64,000 bases of DNA from a bacterium (GTDB lineage: Bacteria > Krumholzibacteriota > Krumholzibacteriia > LZORAL124-64-63). Under the pieces are notes generated by a model. That model was not told the origin of the DNA, searched no databases, and saw only the letters and a program-made list of their open reading frames with translations. The position numbers were made by a program, and so were the translations under genes. The stretch lies in contig JADJYS010000002.1 in the NCBI GenBank assembly GCA_016719645.1, forward strand, positions 434,001 to 498,000. Reading direction: 5' to 3'. Positions 1 to 9,575 of this stretch are shown here, in pieces; the first letter of the stretch is position 1, and every line of letters begins with the position of its first letter.

Positions 1-876
1 CCCGGGTTCCCCCGCTACTTCCGCTCCCAGAGCACCAACGGGGACATCACCTGCCCCAGCCCCGCCGTCGGCGATTTCGACAACGACGGCCGGCTGGAGA
101 TCGTCGCGGTCGAGGTGTTCGGCGCCACGTCGTCCAGCGTCCACGTCGTGGACACCGACGTCGCCGGCGGCACCAGCGGCCAGACCATGAGCGGCTGGCC
201 GCGCCCGGTGCCGGGCAACTCGGAGTCCAGCCCGGTCGTCGGCGACCTCGACGGCGACCACTACCCCGACGTGGTGTTCGGCATCGGGGGCGGGGACACC
301 GAGTCCCCGAACAACCTCTACGCCTTCTCGCACGACGGCCAGGACCTCGACGGCTTCCCGCTGACCCTCGGCGGACCCATCCGGCCCTCGCCGGTGATCT
401 GCGACCTCGACCAGGACGGCTACGTCAACCTCGTCTACGGCGGCTGGGACCTGATGGTCCACGTCTGGGACCTGCCGGCGCCCTTCTACCCGAACGAGGC
501 GACCTGGCCGACCTTCCGCGGCAACAACCTGCGCGACGGCGTCTTCCGGGCCGTCGCCACGACGCCGGTGGAGGAGGCGCCGCCGCCGGCCGCCCGCCTG
601 ACGCTGACGCCCAACGTGCCGAACCCCTTCAACCCGAGCACCACGGCCCGCCTCTACGTGCCCGCGGGCGGCGAGGGGCCGCTGTCGGTCGAGATCTTCG
701 ACGTGCAGGGCCGGCTCGTGCGCAGCCTCCACCGCGGACCGGTGGCGCCCGGCTGGCTGACGGTGACCTGGCACGGCCAGGACGATGCCGGCCGCCCCCA
801 GGCCAGCGGCGTCTACTTCCTGCGCGCGCAGCGCGGGGGCGAAGGCAGCACCCTGAAGATGCTGCTCGTGAAGTGA
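1..876 (+). CDS. FG-GAP/VCBS-like repeat protein with C-terminal FlgD-Ig-like domain (5' truncated by window)
   Basis: The frame is open from the first base, so only the last 291 codons are visible and the start lies outside the window. Three Asp-rich repeats of the FG-GAP/VCBS type are seen: GDFDNDGRLEIVAV near 70-111, GDLDGDHYPDVVFG near 241-282 and CDLDQDGYVNLVYG near 400-441. They suggest a calcium-binding beta-propeller. From about 595 the protein continues with PNPFNPST and a roughly 80-residue beta domain ending VYFLRAQ...KMLLVK. This resembles FlgD-Ig or type IX-like sorting tails of FCB-group secreted proteins. An exported or surface protein is inferred; the signal peptide is not in the window and the substrate is unknown. 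Confidence 0.75.
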   Translation, partial: PGFPRYFRSQSTNGDITCPSPAVGDFDNDGRLEIVAVEVFGATSSSVHVVDTDVAGGTSGQTMSGWPRPVPGNSESSPVVGDLDGDHYPDVVFGIGGGDTESPNNLYAFSHDGQDLDGFPLTLGGPIRPSPVICDLDQDGYVNLVYGGWDLMVHVWDLPAPFYPNEATWPTFRGNNLRDGVFRAVATTPVEEAPPPAARLTLTPNVPNPFNPSTTARLYVPAGGEGPLSVEIFDVQGRLVRSLHRGPVAPGWLTVTWHGQDDAGRPQASGVYFLRAQRGGEGSTLKMLLVK

Positions 877-891
877 TCCGCGCCGGCCGCG

Positions 892-920
892 TTGACCGCG
901 GCCGGCGCACCCGCTACACT
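892..920 (+). promoter_or_regulatory. Sigma-70-type promoter for the solute-binding protein gene
   Basis: TTGACC (892-897), 17-base spacer, TACACT (915-920). It lies just after the upstream stop codon and implies transcription from about 927, so the coding start must be downstream of that. Confidence 0.6.
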
Positions 921-989
921 GCGCGGGTCCGAACAGGCGGCCCGGTCCCCAGGGGGCCGGGCCGCTTCGCCGCAGCGGGGAGGTCCGGT

Positions 990-2627
990 TTGGGAACGCG
1001 ACCGCGGGGAGCGGGAACGCGCCGTGGCAGCCGGCCGCCGCCGGCCGCCTGGCTGCTGCTGGCTTGCCTGGCCGCAGCCGGCTGCGGGGGCGACGCGCCG
1101 CCTCCTGCGGCGCACGACCCGGCGCCGGTCGACGGCGGCACGGCCGTGATCGCGTTCCCGGCCGACCCCGACGTCCTGAACCCGCTGCTCTACACCTCGG
1201 CCCACGCCGGCCAGGTCCTGGACCTGCTGGGCGACGCTCTCGTGGAAATGGGCGAGGATTTCGTCTACCGCCCGCGGATCGCTTCCCGGCTGGACTTCGC
1301 CCCGGACAGCCTCGCGGTGACGGTCCGGCTGCGGCCCTGGCGCTGGTCCGACGGCGAGCCGCTGACCGCGCACGACGTCGCGGCCACGTGCCGCCTCTTC
1401 GCCGACCCGCGCGTGGCGAGCCCGCGCGGCGGCGGCCGCTTCCTCAACGTGGCCGCGGTCACCGCCCTGGACGACTCGACCGTGCGCTACGAGTTCCGCG
1501 AGAGCCGCAACGATCTCGTGGCGACCCTCGGCCACTTCCTGCTGCCCGCCCACGTCACCGACCGGCTCGACCCGGCGGCGGTGCGCGCCTGGCCGCTCAA
1601 CGAGCGTCCCCTTTCCTGCGGCCCCTTCGTGCTGGAGTCCTGGGAGCGCAACCAGTCGCTGGTCCTGCGCCGCAACGAGAGCTACCCCGGGCCGCGCCCG
1701 CGGCTCGAACGCCTCGTCCTGCGGATCATCCCCGACGAGACGTCCCGCCTGGTGGAGGTCGAGACCGGCGGCGCGGACCTGCTGGAGGACGTGCCCGTGC
1801 ACGCGCTCGCCCGCCTGCGCGACCGGGACGACCTGGTCGTGCACCGCCTGCAGGGCCGCCTGGTGGGTCAGATCGTGTGGAACCTGGCCGACCCCCGCTT
1901 CGCCGACGCGCGCGTGCGCCGCGCGCTGTCCCTGGCCATCGACCGCTCGTTCTTCGTGGACGGGCTGCTGGAGGGCTGCGCCCTTCCCGGCGGCGGCCCG
2001 CTGCCGCCCGCCCTGTGGGCCTTCGACCGCGAGCTGCCCCCCGAGCCCTACGACCCGCAACGCGCCCGGGACCTGCTCGACGAGGCGGGCTGGCGCGACG
2101 CCGACGGCGACGGGGTGCGCGAGCGCGGGGGCCGCGAGCTGAGCTTCACCCTGCTGACGCGCAAGGGGGACGCGGTGCGCGAGAACGGGGCGGCCGCCAT
2201 CCGCGACCATCTGGGGCGCGTCGGCGTGGCCTGCCGCCCCCGCATCATGGAGATGGGCGCGGCCGTCGAGCTGGTCCAGTCCGGGCGCTTCGACGCCTAC
2301 CTCGGCGTCTACTCCGAGCGGCTCGCGGTGGACCCCTCGCCGCGCTTCGCCTCGAACGCCTGGTCGCTCTTCAACTACGGCCACTACGCCAGCGACGCGG
2401 CCGATTCCCTGCTCGCCCGGGGCCTGGCCGAGCGCGACCGCGCCCGGGCCAAACCCGTATGGGACGCGTTCCAGCGGCTGATCGTGGCCGACGCGCCCGT
2501 CGCCACCCTGTATTACCCCGACCAGGTGGTGGCCGTGAGCCGGCGCCTGCGCGGCGTCTCTCCCCACGTGCTCTCGACCTACCAGAACGTCCAGGACTGG
2601 TGGATCGCGCCCGCCGACCGGCGCTGA
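990..2627 (+). CDS. ABC transporter substrate-binding lipoprotein, family 5 (oligopeptide/nickel type)
   Basis: A 545-residue periplasmic solute-binding protein of the SBP_bac_5 (DppA/OppA) family, expected to deliver peptides or a similar ligand to an ABC importer. I chose the TTG at 990 because GGGGAGG (977-983) sits six bases upstream and the promoter at 892-920 excludes earlier starts. A GTG at 873 is in the same frame but upstream of the promoter. The N-terminus is Arg-rich, then hydrophobic, with lipobox LAAAGC placing the lipidated Cys at residue 32. The stretch RPWRWSDGEPLTAHDVAA is typical of the family, and the length is normal. No permease or ATPase genes lie nearby, so the gene is an orphan here and its ligand is unknown. 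Confidence 0.85.
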   Translation: MGTRPRGAGTRRGSRPPPAAWLLLACLAAAGCGGDAPPPAAHDPAPVDGGTAVIAFPADPDVLNPLLYTSAHAGQVLDLLGDALVEMGEDFVYRPRIASRLDFAPDSLAVTVRLRPWRWSDGEPLTAHDVAATCRLFADPRVASPRGGGRFLNVAAVTALDDSTVRYEFRESRNDLVATLGHFLLPAHVTDRLDPAAVRAWPLNERPLSCGPFVLESWERNQSLVLRRNESYPGPRPRLERLVLRIIPDETSRLVEVETGGADLLEDVPVHALARLRDRDDLVVHRLQGRLVGQIVWNLADPRFADARVRRALSLAIDRSFFVDGLLEGCALPGGGPLPPALWAFDRELPPEPYDPQRARDLLDEAGWRDADGDGVRERGGRELSFTLLTRKGDAVRENGAAAIRDHLGRVGVACRPRIMEMGAAVELVQSGRFDAYLGVYSERLAVDPSPRFASNAWSLFNYGHYASDAADSLLARGLAERDRARAKPVWDAFQRLIVADAPVATLYYPDQVVAVSRRLRGVSPHVLSTYQNVQDWWIAPADRR

Positions 2628-2652
2628 CCGCCGCGGCGATCTTACCGTCCGG

Positions 2653-2682
2653 TTGACAGATCGCGACCGCCGGGTCTACCGT
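2653..2682 (+). promoter_or_regulatory. Sigma-70-type promoter for the H1-like gene
   Basis: A perfect TTGACA (2653-2658), 18-base spacer and TACCGT (2677-2682) lie about 50 bases upstream of the ATG at 2731. Confidence 0.6.
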
Positions 2683-2730
2683 GTCGGTAATATTCTCGTC
2701 CGTGTGACCAGTTCCAACCGGAGGTCCGTG

Positions 2731-3348
2731 ATGACGCGCAAATTCGCCGCACTCGCCGGGGAGCTCTCCCTCGACGATCTACGACGCCTCCTGGTCGTCA
2801 AGGAGCGCCTCACCGAGCTCGAAACCAGGCGGGGTGAACTCGAGACCGAGCTCGCCGCGGTCCGCACCGCCATCGCCGATCTCGTCAAGGGCGGCCCCGC
2901 CGCCGCGCCGGCGAAGGCGACGAAGAAGACGGTGAAGAAGGCGGCGAAGAAGACGCTGAAGAAGACGGTGAAGAAGACGGCGAAGAAGACGGCGAAGAAG
3001 ACGGGCAAGAAGGCGGGGAAGCGCCGGGTCGTCGCCAAGAAGCCAGCCGCCGCGAAGAAGGCGGCCGTGACGAAGAAGGCGCCGCGGGCGAAGGCGGCGG
3101 CGAAGAAGGCCGCGAAGAAGCCGGCGCCCGGCGCTCGCAAGGCCGGCAAGGCGACCCTGGAATCGGTCGTCGCGCGTCTGATCAAGGCGAACGGCGGCAC
3201 GATGACGGTCCAGGAGATCCTGGGCGCCATCGCCAAGGGCAAGCTGGTCAAGAGCAAGAGCAGCAACTTCGCGAACGTGCTGCGGCGCACCCTGTCGACG
3301 AGCACGATCCTCGTCAGCGCCGGCCGCGGCAGCTACAAGGTGAAATGA
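2731..3348 (+). CDS. Histone H1-like Lys/Ala-rich protein with C-terminal winged-helix-like domain
   Basis: A 205-residue basic protein with three parts. Residues about 10-55 form a heptad-like helix (LDDLRRLLVVKERLTELE and on), probably a coiled coil. Residues about 60-145 are almost only Lys, Ala and Thr (KKTVKKAAKKTLKK pattern), like the tail of eukaryotic H1 or bacterial Hc1/AlgP proteins. Residues about 146-205 look like a small winged helix (SVVARLIKANGGTMTVQEIL, then NFANVLRRTL) and resemble HARE-HTH domains. A nucleoid-associated or DNA-compacting role is inferred. The ATG at 2731 has GGAGG at 2720-2724 and its own consensus promoter, so the gene is probably well expressed. It is monocistronic and converges with the HIT gene. 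Confidence 0.7.
   Translation: MTRKFAALAGELSLDDLRRLLVVKERLTELETRRGELETELAAVRTAIADLVKGGPAAAPAKATKKTVKKAAKKTLKKTVKKTAKKTAKKTGKKAGKRRVVAKKPAAAKKAAVTKKAPRAKAAAKKAAKKPAPGARKAGKATLESVVARLIKANGGTMTVQEILGAIAKGKLVKSKSSNFANVLRRTLSTSTILVSAGRGSYKVK
2923..3018 (+). repeat. Eight tandem 12-bp units coding KKTx/KKAx
   Basis: Eight in-register copies of AAGAAGACGGYG and close variants, each coding Lys-Lys-Thr/Ala-X, lie inside the H1-like gene. They are two to three changes apart at most. Looser copies continue to about 3120. The copy number could vary by slippage. Confidence 0.85.
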
Positions 3349-3373
3349 GGGGCGGCCCCGCGCGCGATCGCGG

Positions 3374-3718
3374 CTAGCCCGGCGGCCAGCCCAGGGCGCG
3401 CCCGCCGAGCACGTGCAGGTGGAGGTGGGGGACGGTCTGCCCGCCGTCGGGCCCGCAGTTGAGCACCCAGCGGTAGCCGGCGGCGTCGAGCCCCGCCTCG
3501 CGCGCGACCCGCGCCGCCGTGACCAGCAGGCGCCCGGCCAGGTCGGCCTCGACGTCGGCGAGGTCCGCGGGCGACGGGATGTGACGTCGCGGGATCACCA
3601 GCACGTGGACCGGAGCCCGGGGCGAGATGTCCCGGAAGGCGACGAACTCGTCGTCGGCGTGGACGATGTCGGCGGGGATCGCACCGGCGGCGATCCTGCA
3701 GAACAGGCAATCGGGCAT
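3374..3718 (-). CDS. HIT family (HinT-like) nucleotide hydrolase
   Basis: A 114-residue cytoplasmic protein of the histidine triad family, which hydrolyses purine nucleoside phosphoramidates or AMP-lysine type adducts. The signature HLHLHVLGGR is at residues 98-107; His100 is the likely nucleophile. The N-terminal CLFCR pair is the Cys part of the zinc site found in many bacterial HinT proteins. The length is typical. GGGAGG on the minus strand (3734-3729) precedes the ATG at 3718. The gene converges with the H1-like gene (25 bases between stops) and diverges from hsp20. The physiological substrate cannot be told from sequence. Confidence 0.9.
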   Translation of the reverse strand: MPDCLFCRIAAGAIPADIVHADDEFVAFRDISPRAPVHVLVIPRRHIPSPADLADVEADLAGRLLVTAARVAREAGLDAAGYRWVLNCGPDGGQTVPHLHLHVLGGRALGWPPG

Positions 3719-3804
3719 CGCGTGCCACCTCCCGGCTGGGTCATCTCACGGCTGGGGTCCACCGCTGCCGCCACCGGTTCGTCCGGCGCGGCGCGGCGCC
3801 CCGC

Positions 3805-3834
3805 ATCCTACCACGCCGCGGGAGCGGGGGACAA
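3805..3834 (-). promoter_or_regulatory. Promoter for the HIT gene
   Basis: On the minus strand: TTGTCC (3834-3829), 18-base spacer, TAGGAT (3810-3805). It lies in the 204-base divergent region between the HIT gene and hsp20. Confidence 0.5.
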
Positions 3835-3863
3835 GCGCGTGCCCGCCCGCCTCCTGACGCCGG

Positions 3864-3892
3864 TTGACGCCCCGCCTCCGCACCGCTAGCAT
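3864..3892 (+). promoter_or_regulatory. Promoter for hsp20 (and possibly lon)
   Basis: TTGACG (3864-3869), 17-base spacer, TAGCAT (3887-3892). Transcription would start about 25 bases before the ATG at 3923. I see no CIRCE element or sigma-32-type motif around it. Confidence 0.6.
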
Positions 3893-3922
3893 GCGGTGTG
3901 TCAACGCCCAAGGAGGCCCGCC

Positions 3923-4378
3923 ATGATCACGACGGAACCCCGCGCCGCCGACGACTCCGGTTCCGTGGACGACATCTTCGAGATCCTGGTCACGTCCCAC
4001 GCCCGCGGCCTGGGGCGGGTGCCGCTGGACGACGACCTGACCTGGCGCCCGGCCACCGACGCCTACGAGACCGAGGACGCCTTCGTCGTGCAGATGGACC
4101 TGGCGGGCATGGACCCCGCCGCGATCGAGGTCTTCACCGACGGCGAGACCCTGACCGTGCGCGGCACGCGCCAGGACATCGCGCCCGCCGGCAAGAAGCA
4201 CTACTCGAAGATGGAGATCAGCGTCGGCCCGTTCGCCCGGCGCATCGTCGTGCCGGTGTCGGTGCAGCCGGAGTCCGCGGCCGCCCGCTACCGCAACGGG
4301 TTCCTCTACGTCACGTTCCGCAAGGGGCCGGCCGCCGCCGGCGGCCGCCGGCGCGTGGACGTGCGCAACGGCAAGTGA
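3923..4378 (+). CDS. Hsp20/alpha-crystallin family small heat shock protein
   Basis: A 151-residue ATP-independent chaperone that would hold unfolding proteins. The alpha-crystallin domain covers about residues 40-140: it opens with TWRPATDAYETEDAFVVQMD, contains the MDLAGMDPAAIEVF strand region and GETLTVRGTR, and closes with the YRNGFLYVTFRK strand. The ATG at 3923 has AAGGAGG (3910-3916) six bases upstream; an earlier in-frame ATG at 3896 lacks a ribosome site. The C-terminal I-X-I/V tail motif of many sHSPs is not evident. The Lon protease gene follows after 40 bases, which makes a chaperone-protease pair. Confidence 0.9.
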   Translation: MITTEPRAADDSGSVDDIFEILVTSHARGLGRVPLDDDLTWRPATDAYETEDAFVVQMDLAGMDPAAIEVFTDGETLTVRGTRQDIAPAGKKHYSKMEISVGPFARRIVVPVSVQPESAAARYRNGFLYVTFRKGPAAAGGRRRVDVRNGK

Positions 4379-4418
4379 GCGGCGCCGAGCCCAGGCGGAC
4401 GCGGAAGGAACTGTGCCC

Positions 4419-6797
<2,379 letters not shown>

Positions 6798-6813
6798 GCG
6801 CCGGCGGGAGGCC

Positions 6814-7887
6814 ATGAGCTTCGCCGAGGGCAGGCTGGTGCGCGGCCTCGTCGACCGCTTCTTCCTGCGGGGGGGAGACGCGGGCTTCTCGCTGCCGGGC
6901 GGGCTGGGCGAGGAGCCGCAGCTGCTGGCCATCGACACCGGCGACCTCGCCGACCTGCTGTTCCACATGCCCCTGCTGCAGGCGGTGCGCGAGCGTCACC
7001 CGCGTGCGCGCCTCGACTTCCTGCTGCCCGAGGCGCACGTCTCCCTGGTCGCGCCGAGCGGGATCGCGCGGCAGTGCCTCGTCTACCAGCCCCGGCAGCT
7101 GAAGCTGTGGAGCCCGTCCTGCCACGCCCTGCTGCGGAGCGTGCGCCGCAGCGCCTACGACTGCAGCCTGGTGATGTCCGGCGACCCGCAGCCCGCCCTC
7201 GAGACGGTGTCGCTGGCCACCGGGGCGCCGTTGCGGATGGGGCCCTCGCATCCGGACGCCTACCCCGCGGTCAACTTCGAGATCCGCCACCGCGAGGGCG
7301 CCGTGCGCTACCGCGGCGAGCGCCTGGCCGCGGCGGCCCCCTTCCTGGGGCTGCCCCGCCTCCCGGCGCACCGCGGCTGGCCGCTGCCGCAGGAGAAGCT
7401 GCGCCGCGCGCGCCAGCTCGTGCACTTCAACAAGCCGCGGCAGGACGAGGTCCTGGTGGGGCTCGATCCGGCGGCGGGCAAGTCGGGCCTCGCCCTGGCG
7501 TTGCCGGGCTTCCACCACCTGCTGCGCGACCTCGAGACCCTGGCGCCGTGCCGGGTGCTGCCGCTGACGGTGTCCGCCGACGCCGAGCGCGTCGCCGCCC
7601 TGGTGGCCGGCCTCGGCGCCCCCCCGCTGAGCCTGCCCTGCGAGACGCTGTTCGACGTGGTGCTGCTGGCCGCGGTCTGCGACGTGGTGATCGCCGGCAA
7701 CACGGACCTCTTCCACTTCGCGGCGGCGGCGGGCGTCCCGACCCTGGGCCTGTTCCTGGAGCAGGACGGGCCGCAGTGGGTGCCGCCGGAGCAGCCGCAC
7801 GTCCGGATCCTGCGCGTCAAGGACGGGCAGCGGATCGACCCCGACGCCGTGCTGGGCGCGTTCGCGGCGGTCCGCGCCGCGCGCTGA
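6814..7887 (+). CDS. Divergent glycosyltransferase family 9 protein
   Basis: 357 residues with the two-lobed GT-B layout of ADP-heptose transferases. It matches the three neighbours in overall plan: N-terminal LAIDTGDLADLLFHMPLL aligns with their L-G-D-x-x-x-S/T motif, and GNTDLFHFAAAAGVPTLGLF aligns with their GNDSGPMHLAAALGTPT. It lacks the SGPxH signature and the C-terminal Cys cluster present in the other three, so its donor or acceptor, or its activity, may differ. The ATG at 6814 has GGGAGG just upstream and comes 16 bases after lon. It appears to open the glycan operon, though readthrough from lon is possible. Confidence 0.7.
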   Translation: MSFAEGRLVRGLVDRFFLRGGDAGFSLPGGLGEEPQLLAIDTGDLADLLFHMPLLQAVRERHPRARLDFLLPEAHVSLVAPSGIARQCLVYQPRQLKLWSPSCHALLRSVRRSAYDCSLVMSGDPQPALETVSLATGAPLRMGPSHPDAYPAVNFEIRHREGAVRYRGERLAAAAPFLGLPRLPAHRGWPLPQEKLRRARQLVHFNKPRQDEVLVGLDPAAGKSGLALALPGFHHLLRDLETLAPCRVLPLTVSADAERVAALVAGLGAPPLSLPCETLFDVVLLAAVCDVVIAGNTDLFHFAAAAGVPTLGLFLEQDGPQWVPPEQPHVRILRVKDGQRIDPDAVLGAFAAVRAAR

Positions 7888-7901
7888 CCCGAAAGGAAGT
7901 C

Positions 7902-9575
7902 ATGTCCCGTCGGCCGCGCCTGCTGGTGGTGGCCCCGAACTGGCTCGGGGACCTCGTGATGTCGACCTCGCTGCTGGCCGCGCTGGCCGTGGCGCGCGAC
8001 GGCGAGGCGCCGCCCGAGATCCACGTCGCGGTGCGCGACCGCTGGGTCCCGCTGCTGTCCGGCGACCCGCGGCTGGCCGGGCTGCTGGTCTACGAGCGCG
8101 AGGGCGCCCACGCGGGGTGGCGCGGCGCGCTGCGGCTGGCCCGGCAGTGGCGGGGCGGCGGGTTCGACGCCGTGTTCGTGCTGCCGCCGTCGCTGCGGGC
8201 GGCCGCGGTGGCGCGCCTGGCCGGCATCCCGCGGCGCCTCGGCTTCCGCGGCGAGCAGCGGGGGGCCTTGCTCACCGACGCGCTGCCCCGGCCGCCGCGC
8301 TGCTCCCACCACTACATCGAGGAACTCGCCCTGCTGGACCGGGCCTGGCGGGGGGGGAGCGGCCCCGTCCCCGCGCTGCCGCGGCCCGCCCTGGCGCCCG
8401 ACCCGGCCGGCGCGGCGCCGCCCGCGTTCCCGCCGGGGTCGCCCGTCTGGATCGTCTCGGTCGGCACCACCTACGGCGACGCGAAGAGCTGGCCGCCGTC
8501 CGCCGTCGCCGGGTTCCTGGAACTGGCCATCGCGGAGGCCGGCGCGCGCGTCGTGCTGATCGGCGACCCGCCGGCGCGGCCCCTGGCCGACCGCGTGCGC
8601 GAGGCGTGCGCCGTGATGGCGGGCGACGTTCCCTGGCGGGAGACGCCGGCCGCGGCGCCGGGCTGCTACGACCTGGTCGGCCGCACGAGCCTGGCCGGGC
8701 TCGCCGCGCTGATGCGCGGGGCGGACCTCTTCGTCGGCAACGACAGCGGCCCGATGCACCTCGCGGCGGCCCTCGGCACGCCGACCGTCGGGCTCTTCGG
8801 CTCCTCCAGCCCCATCTGGACCGGGCCGCGCGGCGCGCGCGCCACGGTCGCGGCGGTCGAGGGTTTCCGCTGCCACCCCTGCTTCCTGCGCACGTGCCCC
8901 GAGCCGCGCTTCTGCCTCGAGACGATCACGCCGCGGCGCGTGATGAACGCCGCCCGCTCGCTGTTCCCGGGGCAGGAGATGGGGGAGGTGGGCGTGTGGA
9001 AGCCGCTGGGCGTGACCGAGCCGCAGCCGGCGCGGCCGACCCTCTTCGTGGACCGTGACGGGGTGGTCATCCACGACGGCGACTACCTGAGCGATCCGCG
9101 CGCCGTGGCCCTGGTCTCGGGCGCCGGCGCCGCCCTGCGCAAGGCCCAGGCCGCCGGCTTCCGCCTGATCATGCTCACCAACCAGTCGGGCCTGGGCCGC
9201 GGCTACTACACGCGCGACGAGTTCGCCGCCGTCCAGCGGCGCGTCGACGCCCTGCTCGCCGCGGACGACGTGTACCTCGACGGCGTCTACTACTGCCCGC
9301 ACGCGCCGGACGCGGACTGCCACTGCCGCAAGCCGCGCCCCGGCCTGCTGCAGGCCGCCGCCCGCCACTACGCCTGGGACCCCGCGCGCGCCTGGATGGT
9401 GGGCGACAAGATCTCCGACGTGCTGCTGGCGCGGCACGCCGGGCTCGGCGCGCTGCTGGTGCGCACGGGCAAGGGCAACCTCAGCGCCCGCGACCTCGAC
9501 CCGGCCTGGCGCGTGCCCGTCGTCGCGAACCTGGCCCGCGCCGTCGACCGCGTCCTGAAGGAGGCCGGGGCGTGA
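7902..9575 (+). CDS. Fused heptosyltransferase (WaaF-like, GT9) and heptose-1,7-bisphosphate phosphatase (GmhB)
   Basis: A 557-residue two-domain enzyme. Residues 1 to about 355 are a GT9 lipopolysaccharide heptosyltransferase II type: PNWLGDLVMSTSLL near the N-terminus, GNDSGPMHLAAALGTPT, and a Cys cluster CHPCFLRTCPEPRFC. After a short linker, residues about 380-557 are a HAD phosphatase like GmhB: DRDGV with Asp384 and Asp386, TNQSG (Asn427), the zinc loop Cys465-His467-Cys473-Cys475, then GDKISD. GmhB dephosphorylates D-glycero-D-manno-heptose bisphosphate on the route to ADP-heptose, which GT9 enzymes use, so donor synthesis and transfer are joined in one chain. GAAAGGAAG precedes the ATG at 7902. 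There is no stop or frame change at the junction. Confidence 0.9.
   Translation: MSRRPRLLVVAPNWLGDLVMSTSLLAALAVARDGEAPPEIHVAVRDRWVPLLSGDPRLAGLLVYEREGAHAGWRGALRLARQWRGGGFDAVFVLPPSLRAAAVARLAGIPRRLGFRGEQRGALLTDALPRPPRCSHHYIEELALLDRAWRGGSGPVPALPRPALAPDPAGAAPPAFPPGSPVWIVSVGTTYGDAKSWPPSAVAGFLELAIAEAGARVVLIGDPPARPLADRVREACAVMAGDVPWRETPAAAPGCYDLVGRTSLAGLAALMRGADLFVGNDSGPMHLAAALGTPTVGLFGSSSPIWTGPRGARATVAAVEGFRCHPCFLRTCPEPRFCLETITPRRVMNAARSLFPGQEMGEVGVWKPLGVTEPQPARPTLFVDRDGVVIHDGDYLSDPRAVALVSGAGAALRKAQAAGFRLIMLTNQSGLGRGYYTRDEFAAVQRRVDALLAADDVYLDGVYYCPHAPDADCHCRKPRPGLLQAAARHYAWDPARAWMVGDKISDVLLARHAGLGALLVRTGKGNLSARDLDPAWRVPVVANLARAVDRVLKEAGA

Noticed and set aside
873..989. GTG at 873 as the start of the solute-binding protein
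   Set aside because: It lies upstream of the promoter and gives a long Arg-rich leader before the signal peptide; TTG 990 has a good ribosome site and a normal leader.
2923..3018. Regular short repeats that could suggest a CRISPR-like array
   Set aside because: The units are contiguous without spacers, in frame, and code for Lys-Lys-Thr/Ala-X.
3350..3372. GGGGCGGCCCC and CCGCG/CGCGG palindromes between the H1-like and HIT genes as a two-way terminator
   Set aside because: Short stems in very GC-rich sequence with no T run on either strand.
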